A stretch of 10,662 bases of DNA from Burkholderiales bacterium. GTDB taxonomy: Bacteria; Pseudomonadota; Gammaproteobacteria; Burkholderiales; Usitatibacteraceae. A program made the position numbers and the translations under genes. The stretch spans positions 1-10,662 of the forward strand of contig JADGRS010000070.1 of the NCBI GenBank assembly GCA_017880705.1, in the 5' to 3' direction. This document shows positions 1 through 7,510 of the stretch, one piece after another (the first letter of the stretch is position 1; each line of letters opens with the position of its first letter). The notes below the pieces were generated by a model. That model saw only the letters and a program-made list of their open reading frames with translations. It made no database searches and was not told where the DNA came from.

Positions 1-150
1 CCCGACGTAGCACCAATGCCCGGCGTAGAAGAATCGCTCGAGCTCTCGCTGGTATATCCCGGGATCGGTGTAGGCCCAGAACGGCACGCGGCTCGAGCCC
101 TCGCCCTCCCACGTGGGTATCCGCGAAAACACCGCCTGCGAATCGTTCAT
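1..150 (-). CDS. Rieske ring-hydroxylating oxygenase large (alpha) subunit, N-terminal 50 codons only
   Basis: An open frame starts at ATG 150-148 and runs off the left edge of the window after exactly 50 codons. The visible protein contains the segments SSRVPFWAYTDPGIYQRELE (residues 19-38) and RFFYAGHWCYVG (39-50). The pattern RVPFW-YTD-(D/G)xYxxExExxFYxxxWxYVG is typical of the extreme N-terminus of alpha subunits of salicylate/anthranilate-type aromatic ring-hydroxylating oxygenases, just before the Rieske domain. The CxH...CxxH iron-sulfur ligands and the mononuclear iron site would lie outside the window, so catalytic competence cannot be judged. The gene starts 27 nt after the livF stop on the same strand and is probably the next gene of the liv operon. 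No strong Shine-Dalgarno is seen; the spacer carries a repeated GAGGCGC. Family assignment is fairly sure, substrate unknown. Confidence 0.72.
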   Translation of the reverse strand, partial: MNDSQAVFSRIPTWEGEGSSRVPFWAYTDPGIYQRELERFFYAGHWCYVG

Positions 151-177
151 CTCGCGCCTCGCGCCTCGTGCTTCTTC

Positions 178-879
178 CTAGGATACCGCCAGCCACTGGT
201 CCAGGCGCGCGCGGTCCGCGAGGAGGGCCGCGCTCGGGCCGTCGTGCACGATGCGCCCGCGCTCCATCACCACCGCGCGCTGGGTGAGCGCGAGCGCAAG
301 CTCCGCGTGCTGCTCGACCACGATCATCGCCATGGTCGCGGCGCCCGCGAGGCCGCGCAGCACCTGGGTTAGCTCCTGCACGACGATCGGCGCAAGGCCT
401 TCCATGGGCTCGTCGAGCAGGAGCAGGCCGGGATTGGTCACCAGCGCCCGCGCGATCGCGAGCATCTGCTGCTCGCCGCCGGAGAGTTGCGCGCCGCGAT
501 GGCCGGCGCGCTCGGCCAGGCGCGGAAAGAGGGCGTTCACCTTCTCCACGGTCCACGGCCCCGGCCGCGCGACGCAGGTGAGGTGCTCGAGCACGGTGAG
601 CGACTTCCACATGAAGCGCTCCTGCGGCACCCAGCCGATTCCGGCGCGCGCCCTCGCGTGGGACTCGAGGCGCGTGACGTCGCCGCCGCGCCAGCGAATC
701 GCGCCGCGATGCAGGCGCGTGAGGCCCATCACCGTCATGAGAAGCGTCGTCTTGCCGACGCCGTTACGGCCGAGGAGCGCGATCGCCTCGCCCTCCCCGA
801 CCGCGAGCGAAGCGTCCTCGACCACGACCGACTCGCCGTAGCCCGAAGTGACGGTTTCGAGGCGCAGCAGCTCAGCCAT
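178..879 (-). CDS. livF: LivF, branched-chain amino acid-type ABC transporter ATP-binding protein
   Basis: This 233-residue protein is one of the two ATPases that power a LivFGHM-type (HAAT family) importer at the inner face of the cytoplasmic membrane. It shows Walker A GRNGVGKT (37-44), a Q-loop in WVPQER (Q86), the ABC signature LSGGEQQ (132-138) and Walker B LLLLDEP (152-158). The last is followed by MEGLAP, the LivF version of the D-loop region. Length and the compact form without a C-terminal regulatory domain fit LivF. Its ATG overlaps the end of livG by 8 nt (ATGGCTGA), so translation is probably coupled. It is followed after 27 nt by a Rieske oxygenase gene. LivF proteins serve importers for leucine/isoleucine/valine, but also amides, urea and aromatic acids, so the substrate cannot be read from this subunit. 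Confidence 0.93.
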   Translation of the reverse strand: MAELLRLETVTSGYGESVVVEDASLAVGEGEAIALLGRNGVGKTTLLMTVMGLTRLHRGAIRWRGGDVTRLESHARARAGIGWVPQERFMWKSLTVLEHLTCVARPGPWTVEKVNALFPRLAERAGHRGAQLSGGEQQMLAIARALVTNPGLLLLDEPMEGLAPIVVQELTQVLRGLAGAATMAMIVVEQHAELALALTQRAVVMERGRIVHDGPSAALLADRARLDQWLAVS

Positions 880-1624
880 GGGCCTCCCTGCCGAGATAGA
901 CCGCCTTCACCTCGTCGTTTCGCGCAACCTCCTCGGGCGTGCCTTCCATCAGCACGCGGCCGGCGACGAGAACCGTGATGCGCTCGGCGAAGCGGAACAC
1001 GAGGCCCATGTCGTGCTCGATGAAGAGCACGGTCACGTCCGCGGGGAGCGCGGCGATCACGCCGAGCACCTCGACGCTTTCCGAGGAGGGAATTCCCGCC
1101 GCCGGCTCGTCGAGGAGCAGGATCTTCGGCCGCGTCGCGAGCGCGAGCGCGATCTCGACCAGGCGCTGGCGCCCGTACGCGAGCTCGGCGGTGCGGCGCT
1201 GCGCATCGCGATCGAGCTTGAAGGTCGCGAGCAGCTCCGTCGCCTCGCCGATTTCCGCACGGTGACTCGACACCGGGCGCATCCAGCGCGCGGCGAGGCC
1301 CTTGCGCTCGAGGATCGCGAGCACCACGGACTCGAGCACCGTCAGCCCCGGGAAGAGCGTGTTGATCTGGAAGGTGCGCGTGAGCCCCTTCTTCACGCGA
1401 AGGTGCTGCGGCAGCGCCGTGATGCGCTCGCCGCCCAGGAAGACGTCGCCCGCGCTGGGCTCGAGCACTCCGGTCAGGAGGTTGATGAGGGTCGTCTTTC
1501 CAGCGCCGTTGGGACCGATCAGCGCATGGCGCGCGCCTTGGGGGATCTCGAGACTCACGTCGCTCACGGCGCTCAGGCCGCCGAAGCGCTTGGAAAGCCC
1601 CGCGGTGCGCAATGCGGCGCTCAT
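872..1624 (-). CDS. livG: LivG, branched-chain amino acid-type ABC transporter ATP-binding protein
   Basis: This is the second ATPase of the liv importer, 250 residues. Motifs are Walker A GPNGAGKTT (37-45), Q-loop TFQIN (Q86), a signature in the LivG style (LAYGRQRLVEIA, 148-159, instead of canonical LSGGQ), Walker B ILLLDEPAAG (168-177) and the H-loop in FIEHDM (H204). The segment around 80-92 (GLTRTFQINTLFPGL) is typical of LivG. The open frame extends far upstream, but only the ATG at 1624 yields a normal LivG. It overlaps the livM stop by 4 nt (ATGA), and the extension lies inside livM in another frame. The C-terminus ends with EVxAVYLG, as in family members. Together with LivF it should form the ATPase pair under the LivH/LivM membrane pair. 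Confidence 0.93.
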   Translation of the reverse strand: MSAALRTAGLSKRFGGLSAVSDVSLEIPQGARHALIGPNGAGKTTLINLLTGVLEPSAGDVFLGGERITALPQHLRVKKGLTRTFQINTLFPGLTVLESVVLAILERKGLAARWMRPVSSHRAEIGEATELLATFKLDRDAQRRTAELAYGRQRLVEIALALATRPKILLLDEPAAGIPSSESVEVLGVIAALPADVTVLFIEHDMGLVFRFAERITVLVAGRVLMEGTPEEVARNDEVKAVYLGREAHG

Positions 1625-2589
1625 CGCGCGCGCTCCTGCGAGGAACGTCCGAGCCTCTTCGCGGCGGCCTCGACCGCGCCGAGGATTCCACCGCGTGCGA
1701 AGAAGACGAACACAACGAGCAGCAGCCCGAGCCAGAACTGCCAGTAGACCGGATTCACGCCCGAAAGGTAGTCCTGCGCGATCATGAAGACGGCGGCGCC
1801 GACGATCGCGCCGTAGAGCCGGCCGGTGCCACCCAGGACCAGCATGATGAGGAGCTCCGCCGAGCGGTTGAAGCCGAGCGAGTCGAGACCCACGAACTGC
1901 GTCGTCTGCGCGAGGAGCGCGCCCGCGATTCCCGCGATCGCCGCGCCGATGGTGTACGCGGTGACGAGCCTCGCGCGCACCGGCGAGCCGATGGCGGGCA
2001 TGCGCGCCGGATTCTCGCGAATGCCGCGAAGCGACAACCCGAAGGGCGAGCTGGTGAGCCGCTTCAGGAAGATGAACACCAGCAGGAGGACCGCGAAGCT
2101 GTAGAGGTACGCCGTCTTTCCGCCGATGTCGAAGGCGAAGACGCCGAAGATCTTTCCCATCGCGACGCCCGAGAGCCCGTCGACTCCTCCCGTGAGGAAC
2201 GCCGCGCGGTTGGCGGCCTCGTAGAGGAGAAGCCCGATCCCGAGCGTGACCATCAGGCGCGCGAGGTCTTCGCCGCGCACGACGAGGAAGCTCGCCACGA
2301 AGCCGGCGAGCGCGGCGATCACGCCGCCCGCGAGCAGGCCGCTCAGGGGCTCGCCCCATCCCTTCGCGGCGAGCAGGCCCGCGGCATAGGCGCCCAGCCC
2401 GAAGAACGCGGCGTGCCCGAGGGAGACGATGCCCGCGTAGCCCAGGATGAGATCGAGCGAGAGCGCGAACAGCGCGACGATGAGGATCTGGCTTCCCAGC
2501 ATCAGGTACCCGGGCAGGAGAAGGAACGCGGCGAGCGGCACCAGCCAGAAGGCCACCTCGATCAGCCTGCCGCCGCGAAGAGCGCTCAA
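1621..2589 (-). CDS. livM: LivM, branched-chain amino acid-type ABC transporter permease
   Basis: This is an inner-membrane permease of the liv importer, 322 residues from the chosen start. It carries many hydrophobic helices, the LivM family motif LILGYAGIVSLGHAAFFGLG (47-66) and the later GLSLRGIRENPARMPAIG loop, which corresponds to the cytoplasmic coupling segment of this family. There is no ATG in a suitable place. I chose TTG 2589-2587 because a GGGAGG ribosome binding site sits 5 nt upstream. The TTG also overlaps the livH stop codon as TTGA, mirroring the ATGA overlaps of the neighbouring genes. The open frame continues upstream through livH in another reading frame; that part is not LivM. 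A GTG nine to ten codons further in (V12) is a weaker alternative. The stop overlaps the livG start. Confidence 0.88.
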   Translation of the reverse strand: MSALRGGRLIEVAFWLVPLAAFLLLPGYLMLGSQILIVALFALSLDLILGYAGIVSLGHAAFFGLGAYAAGLLAAKGWGEPLSGLLAGGVIAALAGFVASFLVVRGEDLARLMVTLGIGLLLYEAANRAAFLTGGVDGLSGVAMGKIFGVFAFDIGGKTAYLYSFAVLLLVFIFLKRLTSSPFGLSLRGIRENPARMPAIGSPVRARLVTAYTIGAAIAGIAGALLAQTTQFVGLDSLGFNRSAELLIMLVLGGTGRLYGAIVGAAVFMIAQDYLSGVNPVYWQFWLGLLLVVFVFFARGGILGAVEAAAKRLGRSSQERAR

Positions 2590-3440
2590 CGACGCCTCCC
2601 GAAGAGCCCCGCGGGGAACGCGATGAGCAGGATCACCATCGCCGCGTAGATCACGAATGCGCCCACTTGGGGCACGTAGTACTTGCCCGCCACGTCGAGC
2701 ACTCCGAGAAGCAGCGCAGCGACCAGCGGGCCCTTGACGGTGCCCGCGCCGCCGACCGCGACGACCAGCAGGAAATACACCATGAACTTCAGCGGGAACG
2801 ACGAGTCGAGCCCGAGCACCTCGATGCCGAGCGCGCCTCCCAATCCCGCCAGTCCCGAGCCCAGCGCGAAGGCGACGCTGAAGACGCGGTCGACATCGAT
2901 GCCGAGCCCGCGCGCGGCCTGCGCGTTGTCGACCGAAGCGCGCACCTGCGCGCCAAAGCGCGTGCGCGCGAGGAGGAATCCGAGCACCGCCGTGAGAGCC
3001 GCGACGACCGCGACGAGGAACAGCCGATAGATGCCGAAGTCCACGCCGCCGAGGTGCACCTGCCCGCGGAGGAATTCCGGAAGCCGCATCGGCTGCTGGG
3101 AGGAGCCGAAGAAATACGTCGCCGCCGCGATCGACATGAACGTGAGGCCGATCGAGAAGAGGACCTGGTCGAGGTGGCTCGCGCCATAGAGGCGGCGGTA
3201 GAGCAGGCGCTCGAGCACCGCGCCGACGATGGCGGTGACGACGAAAGCGATGGGCAACGTCGCGAGGAAGGGCACGCCGAAGCGAGTCATCGCGATCACG
3301 CACACGTAGCCGCCCGCCATGGCGAACGCGCCGTGCGCGAGGTTCACGAAGTTCATGAGGCCCATCGTGACCGAGAGGCCCAGGCTCACCAGGAAGAGGA
3401 GGCTCCCGTAGGCGATACCGTCGAAGAGGACGCCAAGCAT
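2586..3440 (-). CDS. livH: LivH, branched-chain amino acid-type ABC transporter permease
   Basis: This is an inner-membrane permease of the liv importer, 284 residues, near the usual LivH length. The N-terminus MLGVLFDGIAYGSLLFLVSL leads into the diagnostic LivH segment GLMNFVNLAHGAFAMAGGYV (27-46). Further hydrophobic helices follow, and the cytoplasmic loop RASVDNAQAARGLGIDVDRV matches the R-A-xxDN/xxA-xxxGI pattern of the family. It is the first gene of the visible liv operon. No clear Shine-Dalgarno precedes the ATG. The region upstream is occupied by a long inverted repeat rather than by a normal leader, so its promoter is either very close to the ATG or upstream in phnW. LivH and LivM form the heterodimeric channel. 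No liv periplasmic binding protein gene adjoins it, which is unusual for a complete importer operon. Confidence 0.92.
   Translation of the reverse strand: MLGVLFDGIAYGSLLFLVSLGLSVTMGLMNFVNLAHGAFAMAGGYVCVIAMTRFGVPFLATLPIAFVVTAIVGAVLERLLYRRLYGASHLDQVLFSIGLTFMSIAAATYFFGSSQQPMRLPEFLRGQVHLGGVDFGIYRLFLVAVVAALTAVLGFLLARTRFGAQVRASVDNAQAARGLGIDVDRVFSVAFALGSGLAGLGGALGIEVLGLDSSFPLKFMVYFLLVVAVGGAGTVKGPLVAALLLGVLDVAGKYYVPQVGAFVIYAAMVILLIAFPAGLFGRRR
2595..2600 (-). promoter_or_regulatory. Ribosome binding site that sets the TTG start of livM
   Basis: On the minus strand GGGAGG is followed by a 5-nt spacer (CGTCG) and then TTG. It lies inside the last codons of livH and is the reason for preferring a TTG start that overlaps the livH TGA stop. 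Confidence 0.7.
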
Positions 3441-3455
3441 GACCGCATCATACGA

Positions 3456-3533
3456 AAATTGGTGTCAGGTACGAATTTCGGCAGGAAGCGTCGGCACGCC
3501 GATGCGTGCGAAATTCGTACCTGACACCAATTT
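3456..3533. repeat. 78-bp inverted repeat with perfect 25-bp arms (REP-pair/REPIN-like; possible terminator)
   Basis: Positions 3456-3480 and 3509-3533 are exact reverse complements over 25 bp, separated by 28 bp. Each arm contains the core GGTGTCAGGTACGAATTT. Each arm is itself an imperfect palindrome (AAATT at one end, AATTT at the other, with a G-T-C-A-G centre that can pair with wobbles). The loop contains a further small hairpin, GCGTCGGC/GCCGATGC. Two inverted copies of a short palindromic unit around a spacer is the architecture of REP doublets (REPINs/BIMEs). The element starts one base beyond the phnW TAG stop and ends 15 bases before the livH ATG. As RNA the arms would form a long stem ending in a short U run, so it could end phnW transcripts. 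Its AT-rich arms stand out from the GC-rich flanks. Confidence 0.85.
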
Positions 3534-3534
3534 C

Positions 3535-4668
3535 CTACGCAGCAACTTTCTCCGGCGCCGCGCTCTTGATCCCCATCTCCTTCAGGGTCTCGCCGATGGC
3601 GGCGGCGGCGTTTCGCATCTCATTGGCGTCGATCGCCCCGATGCAGCCGACGCGGAAGGTCTCGACCCGCGTGAGCTTGCCGGGATACAGGATGTAGCCG
3701 CGCGCGCGCACTTTCTCGTAGAACGCCTTGAACGAATACGCCGGGTCCGCGGGCGCGTGGAAGGTCACGATGATGGGCGACTGCACGCTCTTCGGGAGGA
3801 ACGTCTTGAAGCCAAGGGCCGACATCGCGTCGATCAGCGTATCGACGTTGCGGCGATACCGCGCGCCTCGCGCGCTCGTTCCGCCCTCGGCCTTGAACTG
3901 GTCGAGCGCAGCGCGAAAGGCCGCGACCACGTGCGTGGGCGGCGTGAAGCGCCACTGGGTCGTCTTCTGCATGTAGGTCCACTGGTCGTGCAGGTCCATC
4001 GCGAGCGAGTGCGAGTTGCCCTGGGAATTCTCGAGGAGCGCCTTGCGCGCGATGACGAATCCCATTCCGGGCGCGCCCTCGATGCACTTCCCGGACGCCG
4101 CGACCACCGCGTCGATGGGAGTCTTGGCGACGTCGATCTCGATCGCGCCGAACGAGCTCATGGCATCGACGATGAGCCCCTTGCCGTTGCGCGCGCACAC
4201 CCCGGCGATCTCCGCCAGCGGATTGAGGATTCCCGTTCCAGTCTCGCAATGCACCTGCGCCACGTGGGTGATGCGCGGATCCATCTTCAGCGCGCCCTCG
4301 ATCATCGCCGCAGTCGCCTGCTTGTCCTCGGCGACATCGACCGACGAGTGCTCGCGCCCGAGGTACTTGAGGATGCGCAGCATGCGCTGGCAGTAGGCGC
4401 CGTTATTGGCCACCAGCACCTTGCCGTCGCGCGGCACGAGGTTGGCGAGCGCCGCCTCCACCGCGAACGTGCCGCTCCCCTGCAGCGGAACGCACACGTG
4501 GCTCGCCGTGCCGTTCACCACGTCGACGAGGTCCTTGCAGATCGAGGCCGTCATCGCGTTGAACGCGGCGTCCCACGAGCCCCAGTCGCGCAGCATCGCC
4601 TGCTTGGTCGCGGCCGAGGTCGTGAGAGGGCCGGGAGTGAGGAGGATGGGATCGTTGCCGATGATCAT
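3535..4668 (-). CDS. phnW: 2-aminoethylphosphonate:pyruvate aminotransferase PhnW
   Basis: This PLP enzyme of the class V aminotransferase fold transfers the amino group of 2-aminoethylphosphonate to pyruvate, giving phosphonoacetaldehyde and alanine. Family hallmarks are [19 protein letters not shown] near the N-terminus, LQGSG (62-66), the PLP-ring aspartate in [10 protein letters not shown] (D168) and the Schiff-base lysine in [13 protein letters not shown] (K194). KWRF/TxPTH is present as QWRFTPPTH. With the start chosen here (ATG 4668, 377 residues) the lysine and aspartate fall at 194 and 168, the numbers I recall for the Salmonella enzyme. An ATG at 4686 would add MHQEMP, but an AGGAG lies 6 nt before the 4668 ATG. 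It is the last gene of the phnS operon and begins 46 nt after the permease stop. No phnX follows; an inverted repeat lies directly downstream. Confidence 0.95.
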   Translation of the reverse strand: MIIGNDPILLTPGPLTTSAATKQAMLRDWGSWDAAFNAMTASICKDLVDVVNGTASHVCVPLQGSGTFAVEAALANLVPRDGKVLVANNGAYCQRMLRILKYLGREHSSVDVAEDKQATAAMIEGALKMDPRITHVAQVHCETGTGILNPLAEIAGVCARNGKGLIVDAMSSFGAIEIDVAKTPIDAVVAASGKCIEGAPGMGFVIARKALLENSQGNSHSLAMDLHDQWTYMQKTTQWRFTPPTHVVAAFRAALDQFKAEGGTSARGARYRRNVDTLIDAMSALGFKTFLPKSVQSPIIVTFHAPADPAYSFKAFYEKVRARGYILYPGKLTRVETFRVGCIGAIDANEMRNAAAAIGETLKEMGIKSAAPEKVAA

Positions 4669-4674
4669 GGGCAT

Positions 4675-4679
4675 CTCCT
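4675..4679 (-). promoter_or_regulatory. Ribosome binding site that decides the phnW start
   Basis: On the minus strand AGGAG is followed by ATGCCC and then ATG (4668-4666). The spacing of 6 nt favours that third ATG over the ATG at 4674 (no spacing) and the ATG at 4686 (upstream of the site, without its own purine-rich sequence). Confidence 0.65.
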
Positions 4680-4690
4680 GGTGCATTGAG

Positions 4691-4708
4691 TCCCGGGATC
4701 GGCCGGGA
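4691..4708. repeat. Small GC-rich palindrome, REP-like
   Basis: TCCCGG-GATCGG-CCGGGA forms a 6-bp stem with a 6-nt loop, in the 46-nt spacer between the permease gene and phnW. On the minus strand the surrounding text reads GTCATCCCGGCCGATCCCGG, the style of the dispersed GTCATCCCGG...CCGGGA extragenic palindromes found in many proteobacteria. There is no T run, so it is not a convincing terminator; it may tune mRNA stability between the genes. Confidence 0.45.
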
Positions 4709-4714
4709 TGACGG

Positions 4715-6439
4715 CTAATGACGCCATGCCTGGGTCCGCTTGTCGAGCCAGGCCTGCGCGAAATAGTAGAGCCCGCACACCAGCGCGGACGTGACCACGA
4801 TCAGGCTCGCCATCGCCGCGGCGGGCCCGATGTCGCCAGCCTCGTCGAGGTTGACGATGGCGACGGAGGCGAGCATGGTCCTCGGCGAGTAGAGGAACAC
4901 GACCGCCGAGACGGTCGTCATCGCGTTCACGAACAGATACCGGCTGATGTCGAGCATCGCGGGCAGGCACACCGGCACCGTCACGCGGAAGAACGTGCGC
5001 CAGAACGGGACGCGAAGCGACGCGGAGACCGCCTCGAACTCGTTGTCGATCTGCTTCAACGCGGTCACCGCCGTGAGGTGCGAGGACGAATAGTAGTGGA
5101 CCACCGTGATCAGCACGAGGATCGCCATCGTCCCGTAGATGAAATGCAGCGGATTGCCCTCGGGCACGAAGAAGAAGATGTAGCCCAGCCCCAGCACCAT
5201 GCCGGGAACGCCCATCGGCAGCACCGCCATCAGCCGCACGAAGGGGCGCCACGCATCGAGGCCCCGCGTCTTCTCGAGGAGGTAGGCCGTCGCGAAGATG
5301 AAGGCCGCGCCGAGGGTCGCGCACCAGGCGGCGAGATGGAGGCTGTTGAGGTACGCGCCGAAGATTCCCGCGTCGATGAGCCCCAATCGATAGTGGTCGA
5401 GGGAAAAGCTGAAGTTGTAGGGCCAGAGCTTCACGAAGGAGGCGTAGATCGCCATGCCGAGCACCGCGAGCATGAGAAGCGCGAGCGTCCAGCAGAACAC
5501 CGCCATCGCCCAGTCGAACCCGCGCGAGCGCCGCGGCACGTAAGGCACGGAGCGCGCCGAGAGCAGCGCCGACTGGCGCTTCTGCACGTATGCGTCCACC
5601 CCGTAGGTCACCGCCACGGGCACGAGCAGGATGATGGCCACCACCGCGCCCTTGGCGAAGTCCTGCTGCCCGATCACCAGCTTGAAGATGTCGGTGGCGA
5701 GCATGTTGAAGTTGCCGCCGATCACCTTGGGGATGCCGAAGTCGCTGATGGCGTAGGTGAACACCACCATCGCGGCGCTGATGAGGCCGTACTTGGCGCC
5801 CGGCACGGTGATCGTGAAGAACTTGCGCGCGGCGCTGGTGCCGAGCGAATCGGCCGCCTCGTAGAGCCGCGCGTCGGTGAGCGAGAGCGCGGTCACGAGG
5901 ATCATGAGCGCGTGGGGAAACGTGGCAAAGACCATCGACCCCACGATCCCCGGCGCGCCATAGATCTGGCCCTCGCCCATGAGCGGCTTCAGCACGCCCT
6001 GGTTGCCGAACCAGAAGATGAACGAGATCGCCGCGAGGAGCGACGGGGCGAGGATCGGCACCAACGCGACGTTGCGTAGCAGCGTCTTCCAGCGGATGCC
6101 GCTGCGCGTGAGCGCGTAGGCGAAGGTGAACGCGAGCGGAAGCGTGAGCACCGTCACCAGGCTCGACACCCAGACGCTGTTCCAGATGGAGCGCAGCAAC
6201 GCGGGCGTGGCGAAGTACTGCGCGAAATTCGCGAGGCCGACGAACTCGCCGGCGCGGTCCTCCACGCTCTTGGCGAGGATGACGGCCATCGGCGCGAGGA
6301 GGAAGAGCGCGAGCGCGAGGCCCGCCAGAATCAGCAGCCCGTGAGCGACGCGGTCCGTCCAGTGGACGCCCATGCGCATCGCGCGGCGTGCGCGCGCCGG
6401 CCCCTCCGAGAGCGGATGACCGGGCGCGACCTGGCTCAT
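4715..6439 (-). CDS. phnU: Two-domain permease of a 2-aminoethylphosphonate ABC importer
   Basis: This 574-residue inner-membrane protein contains two binding-protein-dependent permease domains in one chain, like the iron(III) permease FbpB and the two-domain AEP permease often called PhnU2. The first domain has its EAA loop at about 194-213 ([20 protein letters not shown]), the second at about 469-489 ([21 protein letters not shown]). Roughly twelve hydrophobic helices are visible, with a polar linker near 285-308. The ATG at 6439 overlaps the stop of the ATPase gene (ATGA), which fixes the start; the open frame upstream is another frame of phnT. It lies between phnT and phnW, so AEP or a related aminophosphonate is the likely cargo. 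Because both halves are fused, no second permease gene is needed. Naming varies in the literature (phnU/phnV/aepW-like). Confidence 0.9.
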   Translation of the reverse strand: MSQVAPGHPLSEGPARARRAMRMGVHWTDRVAHGLLILAGLALALFLLAPMAVILAKSVEDRAGEFVGLANFAQYFATPALLRSIWNSVWVSSLVTVLTLPLAFTFAYALTRSGIRWKTLLRNVALVPILAPSLLAAISFIFWFGNQGVLKPLMGEGQIYGAPGIVGSMVFATFPHALMILVTALSLTDARLYEAADSLGTSAARKFFTITVPGAKYGLISAAMVVFTYAISDFGIPKVIGGNFNMLATDIFKLVIGQQDFAKGAVVAIILLVPVAVTYGVDAYVQKRQSALLSARSVPYVPRRSRGFDWAMAVFCWTLALLMLAVLGMAIYASFVKLWPYNFSFSLDHYRLGLIDAGIFGAYLNSLHLAAWCATLGAAFIFATAYLLEKTRGLDAWRPFVRLMAVLPMGVPGMVLGLGYIFFFVPEGNPLHFIYGTMAILVLITVVHYYSSSHLTAVTALKQIDNEFEAVSASLRVPFWRTFFRVTVPVCLPAMLDISRYLFVNAMTTVSAVVFLYSPRTMLASVAIVNLDEAGDIGPAAAMASLIVVTSALVCGLYYFAQAWLDKRTQAWRH

Positions 6440-7503
6440 GCCGCCGCGAAGACGCGCAAGCGGTCGGCCGGCAGGGACACGCGCAACGTGTCGCCGGGGC
6501 GCGGATGGAATTCGGCCATGTCGTTGAGCGAGAGGTCCGCGAAGAGCGGCTGGTCGATGCCGTTCAGCCGGAAAGTGACCCGCGAGTACGCGCCGAGGAA
6601 CTCGATCTTCTCGACCACGGCGGCGGCGGAATTGGGCGTCGCGCCGTGCACGCCGCGCACCACAACGTCCTCGGGCCGGAAGAAGATGCGCAATCCCGCC
6701 CCGTCGCGGGCCGTCGCGGAAATCTCGCACTCGAAGCGCTGCGCGCCGACCTGCACGCGCCGCTCGCCCGCGCGCTGCGCGGGCAGGAGATTGGTCTTGC
6801 CGACGAAGTCGGCGACGAACGGCGTCGCCGGGCGCAGGTACACGTCGGAGGGCGTGCCGACCTGCTCGATCGCGCCGTCCTTCATCACCACGATGCGATC
6901 GGCCATGGTGAGCGCCTCTTCCTGGTCGTGCGTGACGAGAATGGTCGTCACGCCGAGGCGCTGCTGCAGCCCGCGGATCTCCCCGCGCAAGCGCACGCGC
7001 ACGCGGGCGTCCAGCGCCGAGAGCGGCTCGTCGAGGAGCAGCAGGGCGGGCGAAGTCGCCAGCGCGCGCGCTATCGCGATGCGCTGCTGCTGTCCGCCCG
7101 AAAGTTGCCCCGGGAACTTCGCGCCGCTGTCGGGTAGGCCCACCAGGGCCAGGAGTTCCGCCACGCGCGCGGCGCGTTGCGCGCGGGCGACCTTTCGATT
7201 GACGAGCCCGTACGCGACGTTGTCCGCCACGCTCAGGTTCGGAAAGAGCGCGTACGACTGGAACACGATTCCGTAGTCGCGCTCCATCGGCGGCAGGAGC
7301 GAGATGTCGCGTCCCGCCTGCACGATGGTCCCCGCGCTCTGCAGCTCGAGCCCCGCGATGATCCTGAGGAGCGTCGTCTTCCCGCATCCCGAGGGACCGA
7401 GGAGGCACAGGAACTCTCCCCGGTGGACCTCGAGGCTTACGTCCTCCAGCGCGACGAAGTCCCCGAAGCGCTTCTGGACGTGGCTGAGGACCAGGAAATC
7501 CAT
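6436..7503 (-). CDS. phnT: ATP-binding protein of a 2-aminoethylphosphonate ABC importer
   Basis: This 355-residue ATPase is of the PotA/FbpC type. The nucleotide-binding domain shows Walker A GPSGCGKT (36-43), Q-loop VFQSYALFP (Q82), signature LSGGQQQR (134-141), Walker B LLLLDEPLSALD (154-165) and H-loop VTHDQEEA (H192). The region from about 235 onward is a C-terminal TOBE-like domain, with FFRPEDVVV as its recognisable segment, as in other importers of spermidine, iron or phosphonates. It should couple ATP hydrolysis to the two-domain permease encoded immediately downstream, whose start overlaps its stop. It begins 7 nt after the phnS stop with no clear Shine-Dalgarno, suggesting translational coupling. 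The AEP assignment rests on the operon (phnS, two-domain permease, phnW) more than on the ATPase itself, since these are very similar across substrates. Confidence 0.9.
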   Translation of the reverse strand: MDFLVLSHVQKRFGDFVALEDVSLEVHRGEFLCLLGPSGCGKTTLLRIIAGLELQSAGTIVQAGRDISLLPPMERDYGIVFQSYALFPNLSVADNVAYGLVNRKVARAQRAARVAELLALVGLPDSGAKFPGQLSGGQQQRIAIARALATSPALLLLDEPLSALDARVRVRLRGEIRGLQQRLGVTTILVTHDQEEALTMADRIVVMKDGAIEQVGTPSDVYLRPATPFVADFVGKTNLLPAQRAGERRVQVGAQRFECEISATARDGAGLRIFFRPEDVVVRGVHGATPNSAAAVVEKIEFLGAYSRVTFRLNGIDQPLFADLSLNDMAEFHPRPGDTLRVSLPADRLRVFAAA

Positions 7504-7510
7504 TCAGGCG

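Noticed and set aside
1625..2359. Upstream extension of the livG reading frame, suggesting a longer or fused protein
   Set aside because: The extension is another frame of livM, and the ATG at 1624 gives a normal-length LivG with a 4-nt overlap.
1612..2649. Plus-strand open frame opposite livM, rich in Glu/Arg/Ala
   Set aside because: Mirror image of hydrophobic minus-strand codons, with no independent evidence of coding.
3441..3534. Insertion sequence end or attachment site between phnW and livH
   Set aside because: No transposase or integrase gene and no target-site duplication can be seen. The perfect inverted arms fit a REP-type doublet or terminator better.
3439..4689. Plus-strand open frame (416 codons) opposite phnW that starts inside the inverted repeat
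   Set aside because: No family motifs and an Arg/His/Asp-rich composition; phnW on the other strand is unmistakable.
4718..6079. Long plus-strand open frame (453 codons) opposite the permease gene
   Set aside because: Composition is dominated by Arg, His, Glu and Asp with no domain, as expected for the antisense of a GC-rich membrane-protein gene. The minus strand encodes a clear two-domain permease.
6440..7408. Upstream extension of the permease reading frame, suggesting an ATPase-permease fusion
   Set aside because: The extension is an out-of-frame reading of phnT with no ATPase motifs. The ATGA overlap at 6436-6439 gives the start.
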